A stretch of 64,000 nt of DNA from Planktothrix rubescens CCAP 1459/22 (lineage in GTDB: Bacteria; Cyanobacteriota; Cyanobacteriia; Cyanobacteriales; Microcoleaceae), in NCBI GenBank assembly GCA_904830895.1, contig LR882958.1:4855501-4919500 (forward strand), in the 5' to 3' direction. The notes under the pieces are model-generated. The model saw only the letters and a program-made list of their open reading frames with translations. It was not told the DNA's origin and did no database searches. The position numbers and the translations under genes were made by a program. Within the stretch, counting starts at the first letter, position 1. The number at the start of each line of letters is the position of its first letter. Below are positions 53,559-63,281 of this stretch, piece after piece.

Positions 53559-55814
53559 TCATCCTACTGAAATAATTCGGGCTAGGAAGAATGCCCAAGT
53601 TGTAGCAATGCCTCCTAAGAGGTAGTGAGCTACACCAACCGCACGACCTTGAGTAATACTCAGAGCGCGAGGTTGAATTGCTGGGGCTAATTTCAGCTTG
53701 TTATGGGCCCAAACAATGGACTCAATCAGTTCTTGCCAGTAACCACGGCCACTGAACAGGAACATTAAGCTGAACGCCCAAACGAAGTGGGCACCCAAGA
53801 ACAACAGACCGTAGGCGGAGAGGGCTGATCCGTAGGAACTGATTACCTGAGCAGCTTGCGCCCACAGGAAATCACGCAGCCATCCGTTGATGGTAATGGC
53901 ACTCTGGGCAAAGTTGCCACTGGTGATGTGAGAAACGGTGCCGTCTGAACCAACTGTTCCCCAGACATCGGATTGCATCTTCCAGCTAAAGTGGAAAATT
54001 ACGATGGAGAGGGAGTTGTACATCCAGAACAGACCCAGGAAAACGTGATCCCAGCCAGAGACTTGGCAAGTACCACCCCGACCTGGCCCATCGCAAGGGA
54101 ACCGGAAACCCAATTCACTCTTGTCAGGAACCAAGCGAGAGCTACGGGCGTATAAAACGCCTTTCAGCAGAATTAAAACCGTGACGTGAATTGTGAAGGC
54201 ATGGATATGGTGAACCATGAAGTCCGCCGTACCTAACACAATCGGCATCATTGCTACTTTGCCACCGACGGCTACGACACCGCCACCAAACACGGGGCTA
54301 ACACTGGCTAAGGCATGGGGAGCAGTGCTACCAGGGGCCAGAGTGTGAATGTTTTGTATCCATTGGGCAAATACGGGTTGGAGTTGAATCCCTGTATCCG
54401 AGAACATATCTTGAGGACGACCAAACGCACGCATGGTGTCGTTATGGACATATAACCCAAAGCTATGGAATCCCAGGAAGATACAGACCCAGTTTAGGTG
54501 GGAGATAATTGCGTCGCGGTGACGAAGCACCCGATCAAGCAAGTTGTTGACATTGTTGGCCGGAACATAATCACGCACCATGAAAATGGAAGCGTGAGCG
54601 CCCGCACCCACAATCAGGAAGCCACCAATCCACATATGATGCGTGAACAGGGACAACTGCGTGGGGTAATCCGTCGCAATGTAAGGATAGGGAGGCATTG
54701 CGTACATGTGTTGAGCCACAATAATACTCAAAGAACCCATCATTGCGAGGTTAATCGCCAACTGAGCGTGCCAAGAGGTGGTCAGGATTTCATAGAGTCC
54801 TTTATGGCCTTCTCCAGTGAAGGGGCCTTTATGGGCTACTAAGATTTCCTTCATGCTGTGACCAATGCCCCAGTTTGTCCGGTACATATGGCCAGCAATG
54901 ATGAACAGGACTGCCAGTGCCAGGTGATGGTGTGCAGTATCGGATAACCACAGACCGCCTGTTTGGGGGTTTAATCCACCTTTGAAGGTTAAGAAGTCGG
55001 AATAGACTCCCCAATTCAAGGTAAAGAATGGTGTTAAACCTTGTTTAAAACTGGGATACAGTTCTGCCATCAGGTTGGGATTGAGGATGAATTCATGGGG
55101 TAAAGGAATATCCTTCGCCGCCACTCCTGCATCCAGCAATTTGTTCACGGGTAAGGACACATGAATTTGGTGTCCTGCCCAAGACAAACAGCCTAGACCC
55201 AACAAGCCAGCTAAGTGGTGGTTCATCATCGACTCCACATTCTGGAACCATTCCAGTTTGGGAGCGCGTTTGTGATAGTGGAACCAACCAGCAAACAGCA
55301 TCAAACCTGCCATTACCAGCCCACCAATGGCGGTGCAATAAAGCTGGTATGTGTTGGTGAAACCAGAAGCTCGCCACAGTTGGAATAACCCAGAGGTAAT
55401 CTGAATCCCGTGGAAGCCACCACCAACATCACCGTTTAAAATTTCTTGGCCGAAAATTGGCCATACAACTTGAGCGCTAGGCTTAATCCCCGTAGGGTTA
55501 GCCAACCAAGCTTCGTAGTTCGAAAATTTAGCGCCGTGGAAGTAGGCACCACTTAACCAGATAAAAATCACGGCTAAATGACCAAAATGGGCGCTAAAGA
55601 TTTTACGCGAAATATCTTCTAAATCGCTGGTATGACTATCGAAGTCGTGAGCGTCGGCGTGTAGGTTCCAAATCCAAGTGGTGGTATTTGGCCCTTTGGC
55701 GAGGTCACGGCGAAAGTGTCCAGGTTTAGACCATCTTTCAAAAGATGTAGGAACCGGATCTTTATCAACCGTAACCTTTACTTTTGCCTCACGCTCTGGA
55801 GGACTGATTGTCAT
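53559..55814 (-). CDS. psaA: Photosystem I P700 apoprotein A1 (PsaA)
   Basis: A 751-residue core subunit, paralogue of PsaB. Start [20 protein letters not shown], then [20 protein letters not shown] and [22 protein letters not shown] ligands are in [17 protein letters not shown], and the C-terminus reads [20 protein letters not shown]. It forms the reaction-centre heterodimer with PsaB. Cotranscribed with psaB; the promoter should lie in the 55815-56455 gap. Codon use and GC are more regular than in neighbours, as expected for strong expression. Confidence 0.97.
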   Translation of the reverse strand: MTISPPEREAKVKVTVDKDPVPTSFERWSKPGHFRRDLAKGPNTTTWIWNLHADAHDFDSHTSDLEDISRKIFSAHFGHLAVIFIWLSGAYFHGAKFSNYEAWLANPTGIKPSAQVVWPIFGQEILNGDVGGGFHGIQITSGLFQLWRASGFTNTYQLYCTAIGGLVMAGLMLFAGWFHYHKRAPKLEWFQNVESMMNHHLAGLLGLGCLSWAGHQIHVSLPVNKLLDAGVAAKDIPLPHEFILNPNLMAELYPSFKQGLTPFFTLNWGVYSDFLTFKGGLNPQTGGLWLSDTAHHHLALAVLFIIAGHMYRTNWGIGHSMKEILVAHKGPFTGEGHKGLYEILTTSWHAQLAINLAMMGSLSIIVAQHMYAMPPYPYIATDYPTQLSLFTHHMWIGGFLIVGAGAHASIFMVRDYVPANNVNNLLDRVLRHRDAIISHLNWVCIFLGFHSFGLYVHNDTMRAFGRPQDMFSDTGIQLQPVFAQWIQNIHTLAPGSTAPHALASVSPVFGGGVVAVGGKVAMMPIVLGTADFMVHHIHAFTIHVTVLILLKGVLYARSSRLVPDKSELGFRFPCDGPGRGGTCQVSGWDHVFLGLFWMYNSLSIVIFHFSWKMQSDVWGTVGSDGTVSHITSGNFAQSAITINGWLRDFLWAQAAQVISSYGSALSAYGLLFLGAHFVWAFSLMFLFSGRGYWQELIESIVWAHNKLKLAPAIQPRALSITQGRAVGVAHYLLGGIATTWAFFLARIISVG

Positions 55815-56455
55815 TTAGACTCTCCTCGACCTGTGACAAAAAATAAGTAACGTTGCAGATTTTGACAGAAGTTATACCCCTTTTTCAAAATCCTTAACAA
55901 AAGTTAGTGTTTCGTTAACTTGTTCCATAGATAAATTTCTATGAGACTAATTATTCAGGTTTATACCTGCACTAAAACCAACCTTTGTTCGGGGGCAACA
56001 GGACGCCCCTGTGTTTGCCTTAAGGCTTTTAAAATTTTATTTCCACAACTAACCCAGACTTAAACCCTTGCATAGCAATGGCTTTCCGTTTGGGGTAGCT
56101 GTTGTCTTTAAATGATATATCATCTTTTTGAATCCGGGGGGAACTACTTGTTAACAATAATTAAAATTTCGTCTCATTCTTTACAAAATCATCATTTTAG
56201 TTTCCATAAGGGTTTCAAAAAGTCAAATCTTTCTCAATAAATGTTACAAAACTTAAAATTTATCAAAATAACTTAGAAGGTTGAAAACCTTGTCCATTTC
56301 CAGATGGAATCAAAATCAATTCCACCGGACTTTCATCTCTATGTGCTTGATGTCCCGATTCCGCGCTAGGATTGGTCTGAACTCCTCAAGTGGCACCCTA
56401 CCGAACCCAGGGAGGTTAAATACCCCCCTAAAACCGATAGATTAAGGCTGGGCTT
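55815..56455. other. psaA upstream region, 641 bp without a gene
   Basis: This gap holds the psaAB promoter region and the leader of the divergent lipoprotein gene. No protein-like frame of useful length, RNA gene or repeat family was seen. Several AT-rich TTTACAAA- and GTTACAAA-like words (about 56181-56250) could be regulator sites, but I cannot assign them with confidence. Confidence 0.6.
55871..55900 (-). promoter_or_regulatory. Possible psaA promoter (-35 TTGTTA, -10 TATAAC)
   Basis: On the minus strand TTGTTA (55900-55895) and TATAAC (55876-55871) are 18 bases apart, predicting a transcript start near 55864 and a leader of about 50 bases to psaA ATG 55814. Further GTTAA-type words lie just upstream. 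Known psaA promoters of other cyanobacteria are regulated by light intensity; whether this one is cannot be judged here. Confidence 0.4.
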
Positions 56456-57868
56456 ATGATTTTCAATAAAAAACTTATGGATAAAATTAGATTGGGCTTC
56501 TTTCAAAAAAATCAGGTGCTAAATCCCATACTTCAGATATGGACAAGAGTAAAAACCCAACTCAAAACCCTGTTAGCACTCTTAATAATCGTCAGTCTGG
56601 CTGGATGTGGAAATTCCTCCTCGGAAGTTCCGCCCCAAACTCCTCCAACCCTGACGATATCCAAATCCGCGCCACCGATTTCCCAAGTTTCTCCCCCAAA
56701 ACTAATCCAGAAACTGCATCAATCCTTGGATGCTTACCAGCCTCAAGTTACCATCCTCAATCCTAAACCCGATCAACTAATCGAAGACGATACAATTAAC
56801 CTGCAACTCCAAGTTCAGGGTTTACCACTATTCCAAGATCCTAAATTCGGTTTAGGGCCACATTTACAAGTAATCCTCGATAACCAGCCCAATATTGATA
56901 TTTACGATATCACCACCCCCATAACCTTCCCCAACTTAGGCCCCGGAACCCATACTCTCAGGGTGTTTGCAGCCTATCCCTGGGATGAAAGCTACAAAAA
57001 TGAAGGGTCTTTTGCCCAAACTACCTTTCATGTTTTCACAAAAACCCCTGATCATGACCCCGATCAAAATTTACCTTTACTAACCTATAACCGTCCCCAA
57101 GGGGTATATGGGGCGGAACCAATTTTACTAGACTTCCACCTCAATAACGCCCCTCTACATATTGTGGCTCAAGACAATCCAACGGATGAAATAGTAGATT
57201 GGCAAATTCGGATTACCCTTAATGGCGAAAGTTTCACCACCGATAAATGGCAACCTCTATATTTAAAAGGCTTAAAACCGGGTAAAAATTGGGTACAAAT
57301 TGAATATCTGAATGAACAGGGAAATCCCGTTGATAATGTTTTTAATAAAACCGCCCGGGTAATTACCTATAATCCCAATTTCAAAAATACCCTGTCTCAA
57401 CTGACTCAAGAAAAATTGTCCTTTGCAGAAGTTAAAGGAATCCTGAATCCTAATTTTTCCACTCAAGACTTAATTAAAACTCCTGAACCGGAAGAACTTC
57501 CTCCGACCGAACCCGAAGTTATTTCGACTCCCGTAGACGAACCCACGCCCGAACCTCTTGAGGAAACGACACCAGAAGCAGAATTAATCGTAGAATCTGA
57601 AACTACTCCATTGGAAAATATAGAATCAATAGTAGAATCTGAAACTACTCCATTGGAAAATATAGAATCAATAGTAGAATCTGAAACTACTCCATTGGAA
57701 AATATAGAATCAATAGTAGAATCTGAAACTACTCCATTGGAACCAGTAGCAACTGAAATTCCAGCAGAAAAAACCACGCCGGATATTTCCCCTGAGTCCC
57801 TAATTAAACAATTAGGTGAGTTTTTGAGTCGTTTTCATCTTCCTTTTTTAAATCCAGTTCAGGTATAG
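56456..57868 (+). CDS. Lipoprotein with 14-residue tandem repeats
   Basis: A 470-residue predicted lipoprotein. A 30-residue basic leader is followed by LLALLIIVSLAGC, whose Cys (about 51) would carry lipid. A Pro/Ser stretch (SSEVPPQTPPTLTISKSAPP), two Ig-like or FHA-like beta domains (VTILNPKPDQLIEDDTINLQ, IRITLNGESFTTDKWQPLYL) and an acidic Pro/Glu/Thr tail follow. The tail holds 3.6 copies of a 14-residue unit (VESETTPLENIESI). Family unknown to me; repeated wording ITFPNLGPGTHTLRVFAAYP suggests a cell-surface or periplasmic structural role. ATG 56477 is an alternative start. Confidence 0.65.
   Translation: MIFNKKLMDKIRLGFFQKNQVLNPILQIWTRVKTQLKTLLALLIIVSLAGCGNSSSEVPPQTPPTLTISKSAPPISQVSPPKLIQKLHQSLDAYQPQVTILNPKPDQLIEDDTINLQLQVQGLPLFQDPKFGLGPHLQVILDNQPNIDIYDITTPITFPNLGPGTHTLRVFAAYPWDESYKNEGSFAQTTFHVFTKTPDHDPDQNLPLLTYNRPQGVYGAEPILLDFHLNNAPLHIVAQDNPTDEIVDWQIRITLNGESFTTDKWQPLYLKGLKPGKNWVQIEYLNEQGNPVDNVFNKTARVITYNPNFKNTLSQLTQEKLSFAEVKGILNPNFSTQDLIKTPEPEELPPTEPEVISTPVDEPTPEPLEETTPEAELIVESETTPLENIESIVESETTPLENIESIVESETTPLENIESIVESETTPLEPVATEIPAEKTTPDISPESLIKQLGEFLSRFHLPFLNPVQV
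57590..57742 (+). repeat. 42-bp in-frame tandem repeat
   Basis: Copies begin GTAGAATCTGAAACTACTCC at 57590, 57632, 57674 and 57716, with a period of exactly 42 bases; the last is partial. All copies are nearly identical at the DNA level, so the array is recent and probably varies in copy number between strains. It encodes the acidic tail of the lipoprotein. Confidence 0.92.
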
Positions 57869-57954
57869 CAGTTGCCGCATCTATTAGGACATTCTTGAAA
57901 GCTAAAAACTGCTCACAGTAAGTATTTACCTATAGCGAGATTGCCTATTCCCTA

Positions 57955-58161
57955 TTGCCTCTTGCTATAACATCTAATTCTCCGATACCCTCACCTGAAA
58001 TTGTTGATCAAGTTTCCATTTCAGAACCCGTCACCGAACCCCAACGGTCAGAAAATATTAATCTAGTTCCCGAACTTCCCTCAATAGAAGATTCCACACC
58101 AGAATCAATAATTGAACCCGAAATCATCACCGAAGAAACCCAAACCGTTGACATCGAGTAA
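57955..58161 (+). pseudogene. Possible detached tail of the upstream lipoprotein
   Basis: An open frame from TTG 57955 gives 68 residues, entirely acidic and Pro/Ser/Glu-rich (SISEPVTEPQRSENINLVPE, then STPESIIEPEIITEETQTV). Composition matches the C-terminal tail of the preceding lipoprotein, and no start codon or ribosome site is convincing. It may be what remains of a longer tail or of a related gene. Coding status is uncertain. Confidence 0.3.
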
Positions 58162-58168
58162 ACTATCT

Positions 58169-58223
58169 AATTTTACAGATTACGTTAATAGTTTGTTTAA
58201 AGGTTAATGTAATCTGTAAAATT
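58169..58223. terminator. Long hairpin after the lipoprotein tail region
   Basis: AATTTTACAGATTACGTTAA (58169-58188) pairs with 58204-58223 over 20 bp with one mismatch. It lies eight bases after TAA of the tail frame and ends 27 bases before the next start. It has no long T-run on the plus strand, so it may be a weak terminator or a protective hairpin. Confidence 0.55.
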
Positions 58224-58249
58224 CATTCAATTAATTATTTACCGATATT

Positions 58250-59203
58250 ATGAAAGCTAATTCCCAATCTTCCCTATTTACTCCTGAATCAAAATCCTAT
58301 AATTGGCAGGGATATGAATGTTATTATGAATATTATCCGACCGTTAATCCTAATATTGATAATGATATTTCATTATTATTAATTCATCCGATTGGAGTGG
58401 GATTATCTGGAAATTTTTGGTATAGATTTTGTCAAGAATCGCGGGAAAATGGATTAAATCATGCCATTTATAATCCCGATTTAATCGGTTGTGGAAATTC
58501 TGATATTCCAAAATTTGCCTATTATCCCCAAGATTGGGCGGAACAATTGCATTATTTTTTACAGAATATTATTCAAAAACCTGTTATTATAATAGTACAA
58601 GGAGCTTTATTACCCGTTGCGATCGCCCTAACTCAACTCCAAAACAAATCTAATTCTAACTTAATTAAAGGATTAATATTATCCGGCCCCCCAGCTTGGC
58701 GAGTCATGAACGAACCCAGTTCAGAAAAACAGCAAAAACTCGTCTGGAATCTATTCTTTGATTCTCCCATTGGCAATTTATTCTGGCTGTATGCCCGTCG
58801 TCGTCAATTTATCGAATCCTTCTCCATTCGTCAACTTTTTGCCAAAGCCGAAGATGTCGATCAAAATTGGTTAGACTTATTAGAAACAGGAGCCAAAAAT
58901 GATCAAAGCCGTTATGCCGTTTATTCCTTTTTAGCTGGATTTTGGCGACAAAACTATATGGATATTATGGCAGAAATTTCGATTCCCACCTTAGCGGTTT
59001 TTGGGACAACTGCATCTAGTATTAGTCGCAGTGGATTTTCAGAAACCCCAGAACAACGTTGTCAACTTTATGAAAAAGGCTGGAAAAATTGCCAATCTGC
59101 TATAATTCCAGGGCGTAATGTTTTACCCTACGAATCGACCTCAGAATTTGTTAAAATTGTTGCCAAATTTATCCGTCAACTAACCCCTAATTTTTCCGAC
59201 TAG
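58250..59203 (+). CDS. Alpha/beta hydrolase
   Basis: A 317-residue protein of the alpha/beta hydrolase fold: LLLIHPIGVGLSGNFWYRFC (oxyanion-loop HPIG), HAIYNPDLIGCGNSDIPKFA, then VIIIVQGALLPVAIALTQLQ. The usual nucleophile elbow GxSxG is replaced by VQGALLPVA, so the catalytic Ser is missing at its normal place. The protein may be inactive or use a different residue. Cyanobacterial members of this group are annotated only as hydrolases. It overlaps the convergent FutC-like gene by 17 bases. Confidence 0.7.
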   Translation: MKANSQSSLFTPESKSYNWQGYECYYEYYPTVNPNIDNDISLLLIHPIGVGLSGNFWYRFCQESRENGLNHAIYNPDLIGCGNSDIPKFAYYPQDWAEQLHYFLQNIIQKPVIIIVQGALLPVAIALTQLQNKSNSNLIKGLILSGPPAWRVMNEPSSEKQQKLVWNLFFDSPIGNLFWLYARRRQFIESFSIRQLFAKAEDVDQNWLDLLETGAKNDQSRYAVYSFLAGFWRQNYMDIMAEISIPTLAVFGTTASSISRSGFSETPEQRCQLYEKGWKNCQSAIIPGRNVLPYESTSEFVKIVAKFIRQLTPNFSD

Positions 59204-60275
59204 GAAACACCCGCAAAGCATTTTCAAGGACAGAAACATTAACCCGCATTCCCACAGGTAAAGCCGTTGTCGCACTGGTTCTGGCGATGAGTTCCCGACC
59301 GGATGGAACCTGCAAACTATAGTGATTTTCTCGTCCGAGAAATTGGCGATCGCGAATCACAACCGGGGCGTTATCATCAGGTTTAAGAATAAAATCCTCT
59401 TGTCGTACCATTAATTCTACCCGGTCTAATTTATCCCAATCTGGGTTAACAGCATCTACAAGATAGGGGTTAATAGCAAAACAACCCAATTCCGTTTCCC
59501 AAAAATCTCCTCGACGTTTGGCGGGAATAAAATTAGCTTGGGTAACAAATTCTGCCACAAACCGAGAGGCGGGTTGTCGATAAATCGTTTCCGGTGTGCC
59601 AAACTGTTCTAGGTGTCCGTCTCGCATCACCGCCAACCAATCAGAAATGGCTAGGGCTTCTTCTTGGTCATGGGTAACAAAAATTGCGGTGGTTCCTGCT
59701 ACTTTTAAAATATCGCGTAATTCCTGCCGCAATCTTAACCGAACCTGTACATCTAAATTACTTAAAGGTTCATCTAATAATACTAAAGCTGGATGGGGAG
59801 CTAAGGCGCGGGCTAGGGCGACCCGTTGTTGTTGTCCTCCCGATATTTCATGGGGATAGCGTTTTTCATAACCCGATAATCCCACTAATTCTAAAACTTC
59901 TGCTACCCGTCTGTTAATCCCTAAACTAGATTTTTTCTTACTATTTTTCAAGCCAAAGGCAATATTTTTAGCAACGGTTAAATGGGGAAATAGGGCATAA
60001 TCCTGAAACACCATTCCCACATCTCGTTGTTCTGGCGGTATCCAATAGTCCAAGCCGGCGACTTCCCGCCCCGCTAGGGTAATTGTTCCGGTGTCCGGTT
60101 GTTCAAATCCGGCAATCATTCGCAATAACGTGGTTTTCCCACACCCAGAAGGGCCTAATAGTCCGAGGATATCCCCTTCATGTAAGTCTAGGTTAACGGC
60201 TTGAACGGCTGGGGTCTGGTTTTGAGGAAACTGTTTACCGACGTCCTCTAAATGCAGAATTACAGATTGAGTCAT
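59187..60275 (-). CDS. futC: ABC transporter ATPase of the iron(III) type (FutC/FbpC-like)
   Basis: A 362-residue ATPase. Walker A GPSGCGKTT, signature EISGGQQQRVALARALAP, Walker B LVLLDEPLSNLD, switch His in IFVTHDQEEAL, and a C-terminal TOBE-type regulatory domain (RVELMVRQEDFILKPDDNAP). Together with FutB-type permeases it drives Fe(III) uptake from the periplasm. ATG 60275 is used because it begins MTQSVILHLEDVGKQFP; the frame is open to 60308. It is divergent from the permease gene at 60413, with about 140 bases between for shared control. Spermidine/putrescine or molybdate specificity is less likely but not excluded. Confidence 0.82.
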   Translation of the reverse strand: MTQSVILHLEDVGKQFPQNQTPAVQAVNLDLHEGDILGLLGPSGCGKTTLLRMIAGFEQPDTGTITLAGREVAGLDYWIPPEQRDVGMVFQDYALFPHLTVAKNIAFGLKNSKKKSSLGINRRVAEVLELVGLSGYEKRYPHEISGGQQQRVALARALAPHPALVLLDEPLSNLDVQVRLRLRQELRDILKVAGTTAIFVTHDQEEALAISDWLAVMRDGHLEQFGTPETIYRQPASRFVAEFVTQANFIPAKRRGDFWETELGCFAINPYLVDAVNPDWDKLDRVELMVRQEDFILKPDDNAPVVIRDRQFLGRENHYSLQVPSGRELIARTSATTALPVGMRVNVSVLENALRVFPSRKN

Positions 60276-60412
60276 CTTTACAGGCATTAATTTGATCTTA
60301 GGGTTCAACGGTACTGTTGAAACTAATATTGCTGAAACTTCATTCCAATTATACTCCCTTTTTAGGATATATTCTCACTAAGACTTAATTAAATTTTTAG
60401 GAGTGTTTGGTT

Positions 60413-62086
60413 GTGTCATTATTGTCCTGGGAGTCCTTGAGCAAAGCCCTGCGTAGCTTTAAGCTGGACGTTTGGACTGTTTTTGTGGTAGCGATCGCTG
60501 TTTTGATTGCGACTCCGGTATTATTTGTATTAAGTAGTATTTTTGTTAATTCTAGCGAGGTCTGGAACCATTTAGGCTCAACGGTTCTCCCCGGTTATAT
60601 CCTTAATTCCTTATTGCTAATCTTTGGCGTTGGTAGTCTTGTGTTGCTGCTGGGGGTGAGTAGTGCTTGGTTAGTGACCCTGTGTAGGTTTCCGGGTAGC
60701 CGTTTATTTGAATGGGGGTTGTTAATCCCCCTAGCCGCCCCTAGTTATATTCTCGCCTATGTGTACACTGAATGGTTGGAATTTTATGGCCCGGTACAAA
60801 CCCTCCTAAGAAACACTTTTGGATGGAGTGGAATTGATGACTATTGGTTTCCTGATATTCGTTCGATTTGGGGGGCAATTTTTTTATTATCTTTAACTTT
60901 ATATCCCTACGTTTATTTATTAACTAGAGTTGCGTTTTTAGAACAATCAACCTGCACCTTAGAAGCAAGTCGTTCCCTCGGTTGTAACCCTTGGCAAAGT
61001 TTTTTTACCGTAGCTTTACCCCTAGCCCGTCCCTCTATTATTGCCGGATTAGCTTTAGCATTAATGGAAACATTAAACGATTTTGGAACCGTTCAATATT
61101 TCGGAGTTGATACTTTTACAACCGGAATCTATCGAACTTGGTTCGGAATGGGAGAACGGGTGGCGGCTTCCCAATTAGCGGCGGTTTTAATGTTATTTAT
61201 TTTAGGATTAATTTTACTCGAACTTTGGTCACGTCGTCAAGCCCAATATTACCAAACGGGAAATCGCTTTCAATCTTTAAATCAATTTAAACTCACGGGA
61301 TTTCGGGCAGGATTAGCTTTTTTTATCTGTTTATTCCCGATTGTTTTTGGGTTTCTAATTCCTAGTATTATTTTATTGAAAATGACCTTAGAAAATTTAG
61401 GAACTTTTTTTAATTCTGAGTTTTGGAGTTATGCCTTACACAGTTTAACTTTAGCGACTATTAGCGGAATTTTAGCGGTTCTGATCGCCTTAATTATGGC
61501 CTATGGTGTTCGGTTAAATGCTAATTCCCTGATGCGATTATCCACCCGTATTGCTGCTATGGGATATGCGATTCCAGGTTCGGTAATTGCGGTGGGTATT
61601 TTAATTCCTATTGGTAGATTAGATAATGCAATTGATGGGGTAATGCGGTCTACCTTTGGTATTTCTACAGGATTGTTATTGAGTGGCACAATTATCGCTT
61701 TAATTTATGCCTATTTAGTTCGATTTTTAGCAGTTTCTTTCGGGACAGTAGAATCGAGTTTAAGTAAAATTAAACCTAATTTAGATGAAGCTGCCCGTAG
61801 TTTAGGATACGGGGCGACTAGCACTTTAATTAAGGTGCATACCCCGATTATGTGGAGTGGGTTATTAACAGCCGGAATGTTAACTTTTGTTGATGTCATG
61901 AAGGAGTTATCAGCTACCTTAGTGATTCGTCCATTTAATTTTGATACCTTGGCAGTTCGGGTTTATAATTTAGCTTCCGATGAACGATTAGCTGAAGCCG
62001 CTGCCCCCGCATTAGCGATTGTTTTAGTGGGGATAATTCCGGTTATTTTCTTAAGTTTAAAAATCAGTCAATCCCATCACCATTGA
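60413..62086 (+). CDS. futB: ABC transporter permease of the iron(III) type (FutB/FbpB-like)
   Basis: A 557-residue permease with two fused MetI-type halves, about 12 membrane helices. Each half carries an EAA loop: EASRSLGCNPWQSFFTVALP and EAARSLGYGATSTLIKVHTP. GTG 60413 is chosen because GGAG (60400-60403) lies nine bases upstream; TTG 60407 is too close. The neighbouring divergent ATPase is its likely partner. No periplasmic iron-binding protein gene (futA) lies in the window. Confidence 0.85.
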   Translation: MSLLSWESLSKALRSFKLDVWTVFVVAIAVLIATPVLFVLSSIFVNSSEVWNHLGSTVLPGYILNSLLLIFGVGSLVLLLGVSSAWLVTLCRFPGSRLFEWGLLIPLAAPSYILAYVYTEWLEFYGPVQTLLRNTFGWSGIDDYWFPDIRSIWGAIFLLSLTLYPYVYLLTRVAFLEQSTCTLEASRSLGCNPWQSFFTVALPLARPSIIAGLALALMETLNDFGTVQYFGVDTFTTGIYRTWFGMGERVAASQLAAVLMLFILGLILLELWSRRQAQYYQTGNRFQSLNQFKLTGFRAGLAFFICLFPIVFGFLIPSIILLKMTLENLGTFFNSEFWSYALHSLTLATISGILAVLIALIMAYGVRLNANSLMRLSTRIAAMGYAIPGSVIAVGILIPIGRLDNAIDGVMRSTFGISTGLLLSGTIIALIYAYLVRFLAVSFGTVESSLSKIKPNLDEAARSLGYGATSTLIKVHTPIMWSGLLTAGMLTFVDVMKELSATLVIRPFNFDTLAVRVYNLASDERLAEAAAPALAIVLVGIIPVIFLSLKISQSHHH

Positions 62087-62147
62087 CTGTTAAATTGTAA
62101 CTATAGTATTAGATGTATTTGTCCTTGAAAAGTGTCAATTTCTACTG

Positions 62148-62693
62148 CTATTTTACCCAAACTCTCGACGTAAGCTCTACCAATTCTTGAGGAATACGAA
62201 TTACATTTTTTAGATAGTTTTGGAAATCCTCTCCCGCTTCCCTAATATCTTCATCCTCATGCTGCAATGCTCGTTTAACAAGCTTTTCAGTGAGGTGATC
62301 GTCAATATTAATATACAGTTCTAACAACCGTCTATACTCTTCATCCGTACCATCAGCTAACAATTCTTCAGCACTGTTTTCAATATTGTCCAACAACCAA
62401 GTTTTCGGTAGAGAAAGAATGGCTTCCCGGCAGAGTTCAATATCCGAATGAGAGACAGTAGCTAAAGCCACTAAATCATTGAATAAAAGCTGACATTCTG
62501 GTACAGTGAGGTAAAAGAGCAATCGCAATGCAGTTCCTCTTTCTCTAGGGTTTTGTAATCCTTTTTGCAGCATTGCTACTCTGTCTGTACAACTGTTCAG
62601 AAATACTTGACGACTCTGAATATAACCCAATTCTTTAGTGACAACGGATTGCCATAAATCAAGATTTTGAGCAGTTTGTTGTTGACTTAACAT
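62148..62693 (-). CDS. HEAT-like helical protein, candidate immunity protein
   Basis: A 181-residue all-helical protein (LDLWQSVVTKELGYIQSRQV, RERGTALRLLFYLTVPECQL, EEYRRLLELYINIDDHLTEK, EDEDIREAGEDFQNYLKNVI), acidic in its second half. The arrangement of repeated helix pairs suggests a HEAT-like fold, frequent among immunity proteins. It follows the toxin-like gene at 62718-63281 with a 24-base gap in the same direction. Function assigned from context only. Confidence 0.5.
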   Translation of the reverse strand: MLSQQQTAQNLDLWQSVVTKELGYIQSRQVFLNSCTDRVAMLQKGLQNPRERGTALRLLFYLTVPECQLLFNDLVALATVSHSDIELCREAILSLPKTWLLDNIENSAEELLADGTDEEYRRLLELYINIDDHLTEKLVKRALQHEDEDIREAGEDFQNYLKNVIRIPQELVELTSRVWVK

Positions 62694-62717
62694 AATTTTT
62701 TCTTTTTGGTTTTGTAT

Positions 62718-63281
62718 TTATTTTAGCTCTTTCTTCCCAATATAAACCCACCCACTCCCCAGAAATTTCTCAACAAATTCTGTCAATAACATTTTTCGAT
62801 TAGGGTAGATAGTATGATGAGTCGGCGAATGAGAACCGCCAACATCTCGGCCATCAGCGATTACATCAAGACCTTCAGGCAATAAAGTATTTTTATCTAG
62901 TCTATGATAGTGTCCCGTCAAAGCTGCATACTCAATATCCCCAAAAGTTGATGCACCTGTTGGGGGCTGGGTTGGTTCAACCTGATTGCTTTCAACAGCA
63001 ATGTCCTTACCTTTACGGGGTGGACGAGGACGCTGTTTGTTGCCAAATGCGTATAGTGTTGTAGGTACTACGACTTGCTTGAATCCATTCACAGATTCTT
63101 TAGGTTCGATGGGTTGACCATTTATATTGTTATTGATCGCCACTGATGTATCACTAATTATATTATTGACCCAAGAGAAAATAGCGATCGCTATCAGTTT
63201 ACTTTGTTTTGTTACCCGGTTAATTTTGTTTAATTTGGATAAATTCAATCTGCGGTAAAAGGGGCTCTTTAACCATTGCAA
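62718..63281 (-). CDS. Candidate polymorphic-toxin C-terminal cassette
   Basis: A 187-residue protein. The N-terminal part has a hydrophobic stretch (KLIAIAIFSWVNNII) that might act as a signal or anchor. A Pro-rich middle (KQRPRPPRKGKD, EPTQPPTGAST) leads to a C-terminal domain with many conserved-looking polar residues: TGHYHRLDKNTLLPEG, VIADGRDVGGSHSPTHHTIY and FVEKFLGSGWVYIGKK. The HYHR and SPTHH clusters could form a nuclease active site. The domain style is that of polymorphic-toxin tails, but I cannot name the family. The only ATG (63281) lies inside the previous gene, a 62-base overlap, so the N-terminus may be secondary or truncated. Confidence 0.5.
   Translation of the reverse strand: MQWLKSPFYRRLNLSKLNKINRVTKQSKLIAIAIFSWVNNIISDTSVAINNNINGQPIEPKESVNGFKQVVVPTTLYAFGNKQRPRPPRKGKDIAVESNQVEPTQPPTGASTFGDIEYAALTGHYHRLDKNTLLPEGLDVIADGRDVGGSHSPTHHTIYPNRKMLLTEFVEKFLGSGWVYIGKKELK

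Noticed and set aside
54498..54842. 114-codon open frame antisense to psaA
   Set aside because: Conserved psaA coding constraints leave long antisense frames open; there is no start context or independent protein signal.
57590..57742. Regular 42-bp repeats, possible CRISPR
   Set aside because: The repeats are in frame within a protein and lack unique spacers.
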